Positions 1 to 7,285 of a stretch of DNA of 33,062 bases are shown here, piece by piece. The position numbers and the translations under genes are program-made. Origin of the DNA: a virus. The notes under the pieces were generated by a model. That model worked only from the letters and a program-made list of their open reading frames with translations. It ran no database searches and had not been told where the DNA came from. Position 1 is the stretch's first letter. Each line of letters starts with the position of its first letter. Where the stretch lies: positions 1 through 33,062 of the IMG/VR virus record IMGVR_UViG_3300034106_006602. One strand, 5' to 3'.

Positions 1-241
1 GGAGGCGTTGCAGGGCGGTCGTCAGGCGGTCGATGTAGGTGACGACGAGTTGGTCCAGTTTTTCGCCACCGAGTCCGATGCGGTGTTTTTGGACGCATTC
101 CTGGAGGCGGGTGCACAGGGCAACGTAGTTCAGTTTGAGGTCGTCGTGGTCCTTTTGCAGTTGATCGACATCGTTGCTGGTCATTTTGAGCGGGATGACG
201 GTTTTGCCGATTTTGCCGTACAGTTTGCCTTTGTAGTTCAT
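1..241 (-). CDS. Small phage protein, C-terminus cut by window edge
   Basis: The frame opens with ATG at 241 and stays open to base 1, giving about 80 residues that begin MNYKGKLYGKIGKTVIPLK and continue with a helical, charged stretch (QLQKDHDDLKLNYVALCTRLQE). The N-terminal 'KYKGKLYGKIG' type of opening is one I associate with small phage proteins of unknown function, but I cannot name a family. It starts six bases after the stop of the preceding gene in the same direction (stop at 247), so it is probably another member of the small-gene operon. The start lacks a Shine-Dalgarno site; the upstream bases are TAACGACC. The gene is partial, so its length and role cannot be judged. Confidence 0.7.
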   Translation of the reverse strand, partial: MNYKGKLYGKIGKTVIPLKMTSNDVDQLQKDHDDLKLNYVALCTRLQECVQKHRIGLGGEKLDQLVVTYIDRLTTALQRL

Positions 242-246
242 GGTCG

Positions 247-495
247 TTAGAGTTTGAGTTCGCGTTCGATGAGGGCGCCGGGGGTGAGTTTGGCTGCTTT
301 GGCCTTGCGCTTCAGGGCGGTGCGTTTTTTGGCGTTGCTCAGGACGATCTGGAGGACGACGGCTTTGTCTTTGGCGGCTTTCCTGGGCCGTCCGATGCGT
401 TTGCCGGGTCCGGGGGTGCGGGGGCCACCTCGGCGTTTTGGGCCGGTGGTTGGAGAAGGGGAGAGGGGGAAACTTGAGGATGGGGAAATGGTCAT
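247..495 (-). CDS. Small basic protein with AT-hook-like motif
   Basis: An 82-residue protein. I chose the ATG at 495 because it overlaps the TGA of the upstream gene as ATGA, the coupling used repeatedly in this operon; an ATG at 513 in the same frame is possible but lies inside that gene. The N-terminal third is a Ser/Pro linker (SPSSSFPLSPSPTTG) encoded by the dispersed GGGAGA-type repeat also found in the giant gene. It is followed by GKRIGRPRKAAK, which resembles an AT-hook (the core of AT-hooks is GRP flanked by basic residues), and then a Lys/Arg/Ala-rich helix. DNA or RNA binding is a reasonable inference; nothing shows a specific target. Confidence 0.65.
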   Translation of the reverse strand: MTISPSSSFPLSPSPTTGPKRRGGPRTPGPGKRIGRPRKAAKDKAVVLQIVLSNAKKRTALKRKAKAAKLTPGALIERELKL

Positions 496-806
496 GGACG
501 ATTGAGGAGGCATTTGTTGTCGGGGTAGCGCTGGCGCAAAAAAACGGACAAGCAGTTTAGCTCAAGTTTGCGAAGTTGGGCTTTGGAGAGGGTTTCGCGA
601 TAGGCTTTGTATTCGGCGAGCATGTGGACGAATTTGTCGCCGATGATTTCATCTTGCAGCCATTTGAGCAGGCGTTTGCGGGGCCGGTATTTCTGAGACT
701 CCATGCGCAGGGCATCACGGAGGATGGGGAGCGGTTGTCCGCGCAAGGCGCGTTTGGCGTGGGAGATGTCCCATTGGAGCGAGGCGGGGATGTCGGCGGC
801 GGTCAT
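492..806 (-). CDS. Hypothetical 104-residue helical protein
   Basis: The frame begins MTAADIPASLQWDISHAKRALRG and ends NKCLLNRP. It is rich in Arg, Lys and Leu, with helical segments such as RPRKRLLKWLQDEIIGDKF and a C-terminal LRKLELNCLSVFLRQRYP. I do not recognise the family. Its ATG at 806 overlaps the TGA of a 12-codon frame upstream, and its own TGA overlaps the ATG of the next gene at 495, so it is probably translated by coupling within the small-gene operon. No signal peptide or membrane segment is evident. The basic composition might suggest nucleic-acid or protein binding, but this is not demonstrated. Confidence 0.65.
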   Translation of the reverse strand: MTAADIPASLQWDISHAKRALRGQPLPILRDALRMESQKYRPRKRLLKWLQDEIIGDKFVHMLAEYKAYRETLSKAQLRKLELNCLSVFLRQRYPDNKCLLNRP

Positions 807-841
807 GGTGTGAGGAGGGTTTCGATGTCAGCGTGGGTCAT
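803..841 (-). CDS. 12-codon micro-ORF linked by ATGA at both ends
   Basis: An ATG at 841 overlaps the TGA that ends the upstream gene, and the frame MTHADIETLLTP stops in a TGA that overlaps the ATG at 806 of the next gene. Both junctions are ATGA. It may be a short translated bridge that keeps ribosomes moving between the flanking genes, or a decayed gene remnant. The overlaps could also be chance, since TGA and ATG share bases easily. Confidence 0.3.
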   Translation of the reverse strand: MTHADIETLLTP

Positions 842-1083
842 GGTGTGGTAAATATTGGCGGATGTTGCTTCAGATGCTCGGCGAGTTTGTGCTCGAGCGC
901 TTGGCGGGCTTCCAGTTGGGCTTTGGCCAGCATGAAAAGCATGACGACGCAAGCAAAGCCCTGTTGGGCAGACTGGTCCATGACTTGGCGGGTGATGGCG
1001 TCTGTGTGGTAGAGATCTTCCAACAGGGGGTGGGCGTCGACGTAGTTGTCGAGCACAAGTTCGCTGATATGAATGGTGTCCAT
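838..1083 (-). CDS. Hypothetical 81-residue protein
   Basis: The protein begins MDTIHISELVLDNYVDAHPLLEDLY and is acidic at the N terminus. A short hydrophobic run (FACVVMLFMLA, about residues 43-53) is too short for a convincing membrane span and is followed by a helical, charged C-terminal half (KAQLEARQALEHKLAEHLKQ). I recognise no family. It starts four bases after the stop of the upstream gene and ends in a TGA shared with the micro-ORF start, so it sits inside the continuous small-gene operon. The leader TCCTAGCACC has no Shine-Dalgarno site. Confidence 0.6.
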   Translation of the reverse strand: MDTIHISELVLDNYVDAHPLLEDLYHTDAITRQVMDQSAQQGFACVVMLFMLAKAQLEARQALEHKLAEHLKQHPPIFTTP

Positions 1084-1087
1084 GGTG

Positions 1088-1309
1088 CTAGGATTGGAGG
1101 TTTCGGCCGAGTTGGATGAGTTTGGTTTTGGCGAGCTCTAGGGTGCCGGAGTCGATGAGGCGATAGATGACGCGAAGCTCGGCGATGGTGTCCTCGCGGC
1201 TGATGACGGCCGGTTTGGGGCCTGGGGCGCCGGGGAGGCGCGGTCGGCTGTCGGCCGGGGCGGTCGCGGCGCCGGAGACGCGGCGTGGGGTGGAAAGGAA
1301 GCGGGGCAT
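1088..1309 (-). CDS. Hypothetical 73-residue protein
   Basis: The N-terminal half is Pro/Arg/Ala-rich and probably disordered (MPRFLSTPRRVSGAATAPAD). The C-terminal half is helical (REDTIAELRVIYRLIDSGTLELAKTKL). The helical part carries the charge pattern of a small protein-interaction module, but no known family is recognised. It lies between two small genes in the same direction; the 34-bp gap upstream holds a short TTGG/TTAATGG-type repeat. The start context CAATCCCCCATG has no Shine-Dalgarno site. Confidence 0.55.
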   Translation of the reverse strand: MPRFLSTPRRVSGAATAPADSRPRLPGAPGPKPAVISREDTIAELRVIYRLIDSGTLELAKTKLIQLGRNLQS

Positions 1310-1343
1310 GGGGGATTGAGGTTATGGGTTACTGGTTAATGGT

Positions 1344-1652
1344 TCAGACCGTGGTGATGCTGATGGTGCGTTTGGCTTTGAGGAGAAACCTTTCCCAGAG
1401 GGGATTGGCTTGGGTGTCCAAGGCGGCTTCGACTTCGACCCCTACGTCCAGCCATAGGTCGCCGCGGTCGATGAGAAAGGCTATGTCGCCGCCGTCGCCG
1501 CCAGCGGAGCCACACCGTACGCACAGGCCGATGGCTTTTTCGCGCAGGGCTTCCTCAGCGGCTTGGGCTGTGGAGATGGCGAGGACATCGGGGCTGGTGG
1601 TCCATAATTCGTCGCCTTGGACGCGTAGGCGGGTGAGGTACCAATTTTTCAT
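1344..1652 (-). CDS. Hypothetical 102-residue protein
   Basis: The protein begins MKNWYLTRLRVQGDELWTT and ends with KRTISITTV. A CVRC pair (about residues 44-47) sits in the middle, followed by a Gly/Asp stretch and an acidic beta-like region (LWLDVGVEVEAALD). Two cysteines alone do not establish a zinc site. The ATG at 1652 overlaps the TGA of the upstream gene as ATGA, so translation is probably coupled. No family is recognised. Confidence 0.6.
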   Translation of the reverse strand: MKNWYLTRLRVQGDELWTTSPDVLAISTAQAAEEALREKAIGLCVRCGSAGGDGGDIAFLIDRGDLWLDVGVEVEAALDTQANPLWERFLLKAKRTISITTV

Positions 1653-1987
1653 GAGGGTTGAGGTTGGGAGAGGTAGTCGGGGCGTTTTTGGTTGGAGCGG
1701 ATGGCGTGGTGCAGGCGCTGGAGGAGAGGTTTGTCGTTGGTGCTGATGTTGAAGACGTGGGAGCGGTGGAGGAAGTTCCCCCAGACATGGACGAGCTTGT
1801 CGCGGCGGGCGGCGGCGCGGAGGTCGGGCTGGGTGAAGCCGTGGCGGTGGCTGCCGGCGGCGTAGATAAAGTTGCCGAAGGCCTCGAACTTGCGGTCCAG
1901 CGGCTCGGTGGCGAGCAGGTGGAAGAGGTCGTCGAGCGAGGCTGTGGGGTGGTGCGGGATGCCGTTGGAGTGGATCTGGGTGGGCAT
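1649..1987 (-). CDS. Hypothetical 112-residue phage protein
   Basis: Starts MPTQIHSNGIPHHPTASLDDLFHLL and has a recognisable core, PLDRKFEAFGNFIYAAG, followed by VWGNFLHRSHVFNISTND. I associate this arrangement (SLDDLF, then FE.yGNFIY, then WGNF..sHVF.i.T) with small conserved phage proteins of unknown function; this is from memory and is not verified. It is rich in His and Asn, with no cysteine cluster and no membrane segment. It follows the upstream gene by seven bases and overlaps the next by four. The leader GACCCTGCC has no Shine-Dalgarno site. Confidence 0.65.
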   Translation of the reverse strand: MPTQIHSNGIPHHPTASLDDLFHLLATEPLDRKFEAFGNFIYAAGSHRHGFTQPDLRAAARRDKLVHVWGNFLHRSHVFNISTNDKPLLQRLHHAIRSNQKRPDYLSQPQPS

Positions 1988-1994
1988 GGCAGGG

Positions 1995-2381
1995 TCAGGC
2001 TTTGGAGATTTCGGCGGTGCGGCGGTAGTGGCCGCGGTCGTCGCGGGTCCAGAGGGCGTAGCCTTCGGGGCAGAGGTCGCCGGCCTCGGCGCTGCGGTGG
2101 AGGTAGTCTTGGCTGATCAGGGTGATGGCCTCGATCTCGCTGCTGGCGAGGCAGACGGGTTGGTAGCAGGCGATTTCGCCGGGGCCGTTGTATTGCTCGA
2201 CGCAGATGAGGCTGTGGCCGGTGAAGAGCGGGCGGCAGGCGGGGTGGGGTTGCAGCGGTTGGATGGTCCAGAGATCGCCGTTAGGGTCGGTTGTTTGGTA
2301 GGCGCTGGCGGCGAGGGCGTCGTCGTATTCGTCGGCGAGGACGGAGTCGCCGAAGCCGTGGGTGGGGGCGGGTGTGTTCAT
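1995..2381 (-). CDS. Hypothetical 128-residue protein
   Basis: An acidic, aromatic-rich protein without a recognised family. It contains five cysteines scattered through CRPLF, LICVEQ, IACYQPVC and DLCPEG, which is a high number for a small cytoplasmic protein. The spacing does not match a standard zinc finger. The C terminus is charged (WTRDDRGHYRRTAEISKA). It is preceded by the leader ATAACACCCACC directly before ATG, one of two almost identical leaders in this operon. Confidence 0.6.
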   Translation of the reverse strand: MNTPAPTHGFGDSVLADEYDDALAASAYQTTDPNGDLWTIQPLQPHPACRPLFTGHSLICVEQYNGPGEIACYQPVCLASSEIEAITLISQDYLHRSAEAGDLCPEGYALWTRDDRGHYRRTAEISKA

Positions 2382-2397
2382 GGTGGGTGTTATGGGG

Positions 2398-2571
2398 TTA
2401 TTCGAGGGTGTTGAGGAGTTCCTGGGCTTCGTTGTGCTGGCGTTTGAACTGCTCGGCGAGGCGGTGCTGGCCGGACTGGGTCAGGGTGTCCGCGTCGGCG
2501 GCGTAGGCGGCGATGGCGATGTGCAAGGCGTTGATGACGATGGCGGTTTGGGGGGTGGTGAGGGTGTGCAT
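2398..2571 (-). CDS. Hypothetical 57-residue helical protein
   Basis: ATG at 2571 opens a 57-codon frame that ends in TAA at 2400-2398. The protein starts MHTLTTPQTAIVINALHIAI and is predicted to be almost entirely alpha-helical, with a hydrophobic, Ala-rich first half and a charged second half (LAEQFKRQHNEAQELLNTLE). It fills what would otherwise be a 235-bp gap between two genes of the same operon. Its leader, CCCCACCCCACCACCC, is of the same G-poor type as its neighbours. No function can be assigned. Confidence 0.6.
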   Translation of the reverse strand: MHTLTTPQTAIVINALHIAIAAYAADADTLTQSGQHRLAEQFKRQHNEAQELLNTLE

Positions 2572-2596
2572 GGGTGGTGGGGTGGGGTTAGGTGTT

Positions 2597-2620
2597 AGTG
2601 GTTCTTGGTTCTTGGTTCAG
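2597..2620. repeat. Dispersed repeat B, intergenic copy
   Basis: GTTCTTGGTTCTTGG-type tandem units directly after the stop of the gene at 2617-2958. Same family as the copy at 20221-20262. Confidence 0.5.
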
Positions 2621-2958
2621 ACGGTCAGGCCGTGCTGCTGGAGGGTGTGTTTGGTGGCGGCGACGAGCATCTGGCGCTGGTAGAGGTCGGCGGCGGGCAT
2701 GAGCTGGCCGTGGTGGAGGAGGCAGTTTTCGAGGGCGGCGGTGACGTTGGCGAGAGTGTCGAGGAGGCTGCCGGGGGTTGTCGGCAGCGTGTCGGCGATG
2801 CCGCGGGCGAGGATGGACTCGCACTGGTGCCGCACGAATCCGGGGCCGACGGGCAGGTTGTCGGTGTGGTGGCGGAGTTCGTGGACAAAGTTGCGCAGAT
2901 TGTTGAGGACTTGCGTGGGGGTGTATGGGGTGGGGGTGTATGGGGCGGCGGTTTTCAT
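2617..2958 (-). CDS. Hypothetical 113-residue protein
   Basis: The N terminus contains a small repeat, APYTPTPYTPTQ, followed by a helical body with several His residues (NNLRNFVHELRHHTDNL; LENCLLHHGQLMPAADLYQRQ). No conserved family is recognised. It is preceded by the leader ATAACACCCACC before ATG, nearly identical to that of the gene starting at 2381. Directly after its stop lies a TTCTTGG repeat (2597-2620). It is cytoplasmic by composition and lies within the small-gene operon. Confidence 0.6.
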   Translation of the reverse strand: MKTAAPYTPTPYTPTQVLNNLRNFVHELRHHTDNLPVGPGFVRHQCESILARGIADTLPTTPGSLLDTLANVTAALENCLLHHGQLMPAADLYQRQMLVAATKHTLQQHGLTV

Positions 2959-2966
2959 GGTGGGTG

Positions 2967-3167
2967 TTATGGGTTAGGAGGAGTTGTTTTGATCCATTGA
3001 CTGTCTTTGACCTTTTGGATCAGCTTTTTCCGAGCGAGGGCTTTTGCGGCTCCGTTGTGGACGTTGGTGCAGCGGGAATCGATGGGGTTTATTAGCCAGA
3101 AACCGAACATGCTACTGTGAAGTGTGCAGCCTTGGTCCATCGCTTTGAGTATTTCGGTGCCGGTCAT
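2967..3167 (-). CDS. Hypothetical 66-residue protein
   Basis: ATG at 3167 overlaps the TGA (3166-3164) of the upstream gene as ATGA, which fixes the start; the longer open frame upstream lies inside that gene. The protein, MTGTEILKAMDQGCTLHSS onward, has the look of a small winged-helix or phage 'single-domain' protein: a helix, a short Phe/Trp-rich strand (FGFWLINP), then KALARKKLIQKVKD. The pattern of NVHNGAAKALARKKLI is reminiscent of a helix-turn-helix, but this is only an impression. No function is assigned. Confidence 0.6.
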   Translation of the reverse strand: MTGTEILKAMDQGCTLHSSMFGFWLINPIDSRCTNVHNGAAKALARKKLIQKVKDSQWIKTTPPNP

Positions 3168-3943
3168 GCAGTGAGGGTGGTGATCAGGGCGTCGCGGGCG
3201 GCGGCATTCTTTTGGGCGCGGCCATACATGTTGCGGGCGACGCATTCGGCCTGCCGTGGGCTGAGGGTGCCGCGCTGCACGAGTTGGATGGCGAGGCTCT
3301 GGTGGAAGTTTCCCATGTCGCAGGGTGGGGAGAACTCGGCGAAGAGTGTGCTGCAGTAGCCTGGGTGGCGGGCGGTGTAGTGTTCGAGCCAGTCCTGCGC
3401 CAGTGACGGGCCGACCAGCCACTCGATGAGGCCGAGGTGGCGTGTGAAGCGCTCGATGATGGTGGCGTGCGCGGTTTCGAAGGCGGCCTGCGCCTTGGCC
3501 TGCTGCTCGCGTTGGCGGGCTTCTCGCTCGGGGCGTTCAGCTTCCCATTTGGCAGCGGCGATGGCCAGCCTGCGCTCCTGGGCTTTGGCGCGGGTTTTGG
3601 CGTTGCGGCGGGCGGCGAGGACCGCTTTGGCTCCGGTCCAGAGACCGCCCTGGCTGCATTTCTCGACACAGTCCTCGCCGACGCCGTAGAGGTCACCGTT
3701 GCCGACGCGGACGATGCAGATGTTCAGGATGGCGGTGCCGCAGTGGGCGCAGGTGCCGAGGCCGGCTTTGAGCTTGGGCGCGTCGGCGAGCCACCCGCGC
3801 AGGTTGCCGAAGTTGCTGGCGCTGGTGGGGTCCTGGGCGGCTCCAAGGTCGTAGCAGCCAACGAAGCGGTAGGGGCCGGGTCCGAGGGTTTCGTAGAAGG
3901 GGTGGAGCGCGGTGGTGGTGGGTGGGGGGGCGAGGGTGGTCAT
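3164..3943 (-). CDS. Putative zinc-binding phage protein with Cys cluster
   Basis: A 259-residue protein starting at the ATG at 3943 (MTTLAPPP). This start falls after the upstream stop and has the CACCCACCATG context used elsewhere; the longer frame from 4000 would overlap the upstream gene. Five cysteines form a cluster: C65 and C68 (TCAHCGTAI), C76 (NICIV), then C92 and C96 (GEDCVEKC). This C..C...C..C layout suggests a metal-bound fold, and similar 'CxHCGTAI ... VG.DCVEK' proteins occur in phages and plasmids. A long Arg/Glu/Ala coiled coil follows (about 105-165). The C-terminal domain contains LVQRGTLSPRQAECVARNMYG. The role is unknown; the layout would fit a nucleic-acid or host-factor binder. 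Confidence 0.7.
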   Translation of the reverse strand: MTTLAPPPTTTALHPFYETLGPGPYRFVGCYDLGAAQDPTSASNFGNLRGWLADAPKLKAGLGTCAHCGTAILNICIVRVGNGDLYGVGEDCVEKCSQGGLWTGAKAVLAARRNAKTRAKAQERRLAIAAAKWEAERPEREARQREQQAKAQAAFETAHATIIERFTRHLGLIEWLVGPSLAQDWLEHYTARHPGYCSTLFAEFSPPCDMGNFHQSLAIQLVQRGTLSPRQAECVARNMYGRAQKNAAARDALITTLTA

Positions 3944-3959
3944 GGTGGGTGGGGGTGGG

Positions 3960-4202
3960 TTAGCGGATGCCTGCGGCGTATTCGGCATCGTGGATTTCAT
4001 CGAAGGGAACAGCGAGCCATTGAGGGTCGTCGTCTTGAGTTAGATATTCGATTCTGGTCGGTATGTAGCTGTTGGGGCCGTTGCTTCTGCGGACTCGGCG
4101 CTGGAATTTGCTGGCGGCGATGACTGCCGTGCGTAGCGACCGATGGCTGCTGACGATTCGGCGGTTGAAGGTGTCGAAGATGCGGTGGGTGTGTGTGCTC
4201 AT
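3960..4202 (-). CDS. Hypothetical 80-residue protein, first gene of small-gene operon
   Basis: The protein begins MSTHTHRIFDTFNRRIVSSHRSLRTAV. It has a basic N-terminal half with a stretch of Arg and Ser, and an acidic C-terminal half (IEYLTQDDDPQWLAVPFDEIHDAEY). No family is recognised. It is the promoter-proximal gene: 13 bases upstream of its ATG lies the GTCGCAACAAAACCCT element, and further upstream are possible -10/-35 boxes and a perfect palindrome. First genes of small phage operons are often regulators or host-takeover factors, but nothing in the sequence proves that here. Confidence 0.65.
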   Translation of the reverse strand: MSTHTHRIFDTFNRRIVSSHRSLRTAVIAASKFQRRVRRSNGPNSYIPTRIEYLTQDDDPQWLAVPFDEIHDAEYAAGIR

Positions 4203-4215
4203 GGTGTGTGTGGTG

Positions 4216-4231
4216 AGGGTTTTGTTGCGAC
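4216..4231 (-). promoter_or_regulatory. 16-bp upstream element, copy 1
   Basis: Reads GTCGCAACAAAACCCT on the minus strand, 13 bases before the ATG of the small-gene operon. It is identical to the copy in the portal/terminase divergent region and differs by one base from the copy before the gene at 32839. This placement points to a shared operator or promoter part. Confidence 0.6.
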
Positions 4232-4234
4232 AGT

Positions 4235-4262
4235 AGTATCGGGGTCTTTAGCTTTTAGTCCA
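4235..4262 (-). promoter_or_regulatory. Possible sigma70-type promoter of small-gene operon
   Basis: On the minus strand TGGACT (4262-4257) and GATACT (4240-4235) lie 16 bases apart, each matching four of six consensus positions. Transcription would begin at about the 16-bp element. The match is weak and a phage-specific promoter is equally possible. Confidence 0.3.
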
Positions 4263-4290
4263 CAGGATAAGCAAAGATTTTTCAGGGAGG

Positions 4291-4320
4291 GAGCGCAACA
4301 AGGGGTGGCTTGTTGCGCTC
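4291..4320. promoter_or_regulatory. Perfect 12-bp inverted repeat with 6-base spacer
   Basis: GAGCGCAACAAG (4291-4302) and its exact complement CTTGTTGCGCTC (4309-4320) flank GGGTGG. No run of T follows on either strand, so it is not a standard terminator. Each arm contains CGCAACAA, which is also the core of the 16-bp element 60 bases away. An operator for the same regulator is a sensible reading; an RNA hairpin is the alternative. Confidence 0.6.
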
Positions 4321-4375
4321 TTGCGCGGCGGGTGAGTCTGACGGGTCCGACGTTTCGGACGGGTCGGGGTGGTAT

Positions 4376-4412
4376 GAAAAACCCGCCCACGGGGATCAGT
4401 CCGGGGCGGGTT
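4376..4412 (-). terminator. Rho-independent terminator of the virion operon
   Basis: AACCCGCCC (4412-4404) pairs with GGGCGGGTT (4388-4380) across a 15-base loop that can itself pair weakly (CGG/CCG). On the minus strand the stem is followed by a TTTTTC run. It lies about 100 bases beyond the stop of the giant gene, in the right place to end that transcript. Confidence 0.8.
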
Positions 4413-4516
4413 GTTCGGGCGACTCATGAGCGCGGGTGGGGGTAGATCCAGCCCGTTGCCGTCTTGCAATGGTGTCAGTGTGACATGGGGTGTGGATTTG
4501 TCAAGGTGGGGGTGGG

Positions 4517-7285
4517 TTACTGGTTGCGGGCGCGGGTGATGATGACCGGGGCGCGGGCGAGGATGCGCTGGTAGAGTTGGAGGGTCTGCTCGTAGTTCTG
4601 GCGGGCCTCGGGGGGCAGGCTGGCGCGGAAGCGCTGGCGGGCGTCGGCGGCGGTGATGCCGGTGCCGTCCTTCCGGTGGCCGCCGCCGATGACCTGGGCG
4701 GGGTCGATGATTTTGAGGACCTTCTCGATGTCCTTCGGTGTGGCGAGGCTGATGCCGAGTTCGCGCAGCTTTTCGGCGAGCACCTTGACGCGGGCGAGAT
4801 CCGGCTCCGGCTGGGCCAGGGCGGCCACCAGGGCGCGTTTGGCGCGGCTTTCGCGGGTGGTGCCGTAGTCGTAGCCCTGGGTGCTCTGGATGCCCTGGGA
4901 GACGCGGAAATCGTCGGCGAGGCGGTAGAGGTTCGGTTCGGCGGACTTGACGTTGAGGCCGAAGAACGAGCGCAGCCAGGTCTGGGTGGGGTCGTAGGTC
5001 TGGAGCGTCTTGTTGGTCTGGACCTCCCCTGCCCTGCTCAGCGGACCTGCGCCGATGAGGTCGGGCGCCAGCGGCGGGAGCATGACGCCAGCGGCGTGGC
5101 CAGTGTAGGCGCGGAGTTGTTCGCCCGTCGTCATGTCAGCCTCGACGATGTGGCGGCCGGAGAATGTGTCGCGGTTGGTGGCCCAGGAGTAGGCGAGGCC
5201 CATGACGGGGCCGGCGGAGAGGAGCTTGCGCCAGGCGGTCTGGAACGCGGATTCTTTCTCTTCCAGCGGGACGATGCGGGAGCCGAGGAGGTCGGCGAAG
5301 GGCATGGTGCTGGAGATGTCCCACTGCTGCACCTGGCCCTGGCTGCTGCGCATGGGCAGCAGGATGGAGAACAGGTGGGCATTGCCAAGGCCGAGGATGC
5401 CGAGTCCGCGTCCGGCGAGGTCTTTTTCGATCTCTTCGCGGTCGCGGTCGTCGAGGCCGAGGAGCATGGCGGAGAGCGAGGACAAAGCGGCGGGGAATGC
5501 CAGGGCGGCGGTGAGCGCCAGCGGGCGCTCGTGGGCGGCGGTGAGCAGGATGCGGGTGGACTCGCGGAAGAACGAAAAGAACGGGTTAATGAAGCGACCG
5601 ATGGCCTTCGTGGTGCCACTGGAGCCGAGGCGGTCGTAGTAGGGGAACCACTTTCTGACCTCAGCCGCTGCGCGGCTTTGGAGTTCCAAGTTTGAAGTTT
5701 CAGGTTTCAAGTTTTTGAACTGGCTCTTGTAGCGCAGGTAAGCGGCGATCTTGTAGAAGTCGTCAGGGACTCGTCGGATGTCGGAGAGCCATTCGTTGGT
5801 GCCGTGGAAAGCCGACCCGAAGCCCATCAGCGTGCGCTGCAGGCGGCCGGGATTGAAATCCTCGATGGTCTTGGTGTCGGGTAGGAGGCCTTTCAGGCGC
5901 TCCTTGACCTGGGTGGAGTAGGCGTCACCACCGAGGACCTGCTGTTCGAGCAGTTCGGCGAAGGTGGTGCCATCCTGGGACTGGCCTTCGCGGAGGATCT
6001 GGATCGCGTCGCGGTAGTGCTGCCAGTTGCCGGGGTTCCAGATGGAATTGCCGCCGAGGTAGGCGAACACGGTGTTGCCGATGGCGTCGCGGATATGGGA
6101 GCCGGGGTTCCAGACGAGCTTGGCGGCTTTCCATTTGCGCAGGAGGCCGTCGTAGGCGCGGAGGGCGGCGTTTGGCACGTCCACGAGGTCAAGGATCTGG
6201 CGGGCGATGTCCTCGCGCAGGTATTTACCGGCGAGGGGTCCGAAGCGGGGGCTGTCGGGAATGAGGGTGAAGCCGGCGGTGTCCACGTCGGTGGTCCATT
6301 CTGGGTTCGCCGCGGTGGAGCGCATGAGTTCCATGGTGGCGGCGTTGTGCGACTGGCCGAGGACGTAGCGGGCGACCGCATAGACGGGGTCTTTGACGAG
6401 CTTTTCGGGGGTGAAGGGATCGACCGTCTGGAAGCGCTGCTGGGCCTGGTAGCTCAGGTCCTTGATCATGCGACGCAGGACCGGGGAGAGCGCTTCTTTG
6501 GCGGCGAAGTCGTCGAGGGTGAGCTTGCGGATCTGGTCGCGCACGGCGGCGCGGTCGTTGCGGCCCATGGGGGTGAGCATCGCCTTCACCTCCGGCGACT
6601 CGTCGCGAAGCTGGGTCAGGATGTGCTGGCGGAGGAAGGTCTGGAACCAGGCGTCGCGCTGGGCTTTGTCGCGGAAGCGCCAGCGGTTGCGCTTGCCGCC
6701 TTCCTCGCGGTTCACGGTGACGTATTGGCCGGTGCGGTCGCGGCGGGAGGTATCGACGACGTGGTAGGCGGTGGAGCGCTGCTGGAGGAGATCGCGGACG
6801 CCAAGCTTGAAGGCTTTCAGGAAGGAACCGCCGGCGGCGAGGGCTTCGTCCTCGGTGTAGCGGGGCATCCAGCCGTTGGCCTGGAGTTCCTCGAAGGTGT
6901 CCGGGTTCATGAGGCCCTGTTTCACGAGTTCCTCACCGGTCTGGCGCAGCATGGTGCGGAGGCGCTCGGCGAGGCGCTGGAGCGGCTCGGGGAGGCTGGA
7001 CAGGGGGAGTTTGCCCTCCATGGCGTCGAACATCTGCATGCGCCATTTGGGGTCCTGGGAGAACTCCGGCGGGTAGGCGAGGTCGGAGAGGCGGGCTTTG
7101 TCGCTGAGGGCGCGGATGAGGTCGTTGGCCTGCTCGGCACCGAAGGCGGCCTTGCGGTCCATTTCGTGCTTCAGGGCAAGCCATTCGCGGGGCATGAGGG
7201 CGTTTGGCAGGAGCTGGTCGATGAAGCCCTTCACGGTGGGTGCGGCTCCTTCGGTCTGGTTCAGCCAGGCGAGGGCGGCGGCTTT
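4517..7285 (-). other. Giant protein, virion-type C-terminal region
   Basis: Residues about 6115-7036. LPREW-type opening (NALMPREWLALKHEMDRKAAFG), a long helical body, AAKLVWNPGSHIRDAIGNTVF (resembling the 'NP..h.RN..GN' block common near the end of large phage proteins), INPFFSFFRESTRILLTAA and a hydrophobic segment (LALTAALAFPAALSSLSAMLLG, about 6702-6723). The layout matches the C-terminal portion of large internal virion proteins. Confidence 0.6.

Larger units (their letters stand above)
4203..4516. other. Regulatory intergenic gap (314 bp)
   Basis: No gene is supported here. From right to left along the minus strand it holds the short 3' untranslated tail of the giant gene, a rho-independent terminator (4376-4412), a GTCCGA...TCGGAC dyad (about 4346-4361), a perfect 12-bp palindrome (4291-4320), possible promoter boxes (4235-4262) and the 16-bp element (4216-4231) ahead of the small-gene operon. 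Short open frames that cross it are interrupted by these structures and have no recognisable protein. Confidence 0.8.

Noticed and set aside
3960-4000. Earlier start at 4000 for the cysteine-cluster gene
   Set aside because: It would overlap the upstream gene by about 40 bases. The ATG at 3943 follows that stop and carries the same leader type as neighbouring genes.
4490-5695. Plus-strand frame of about 400 codons over the 3' end of the giant gene
   Set aside because: It crosses the stop of the giant gene and lies antisense to the conserved virion-type C terminus; composition is typical of an antisense shadow.
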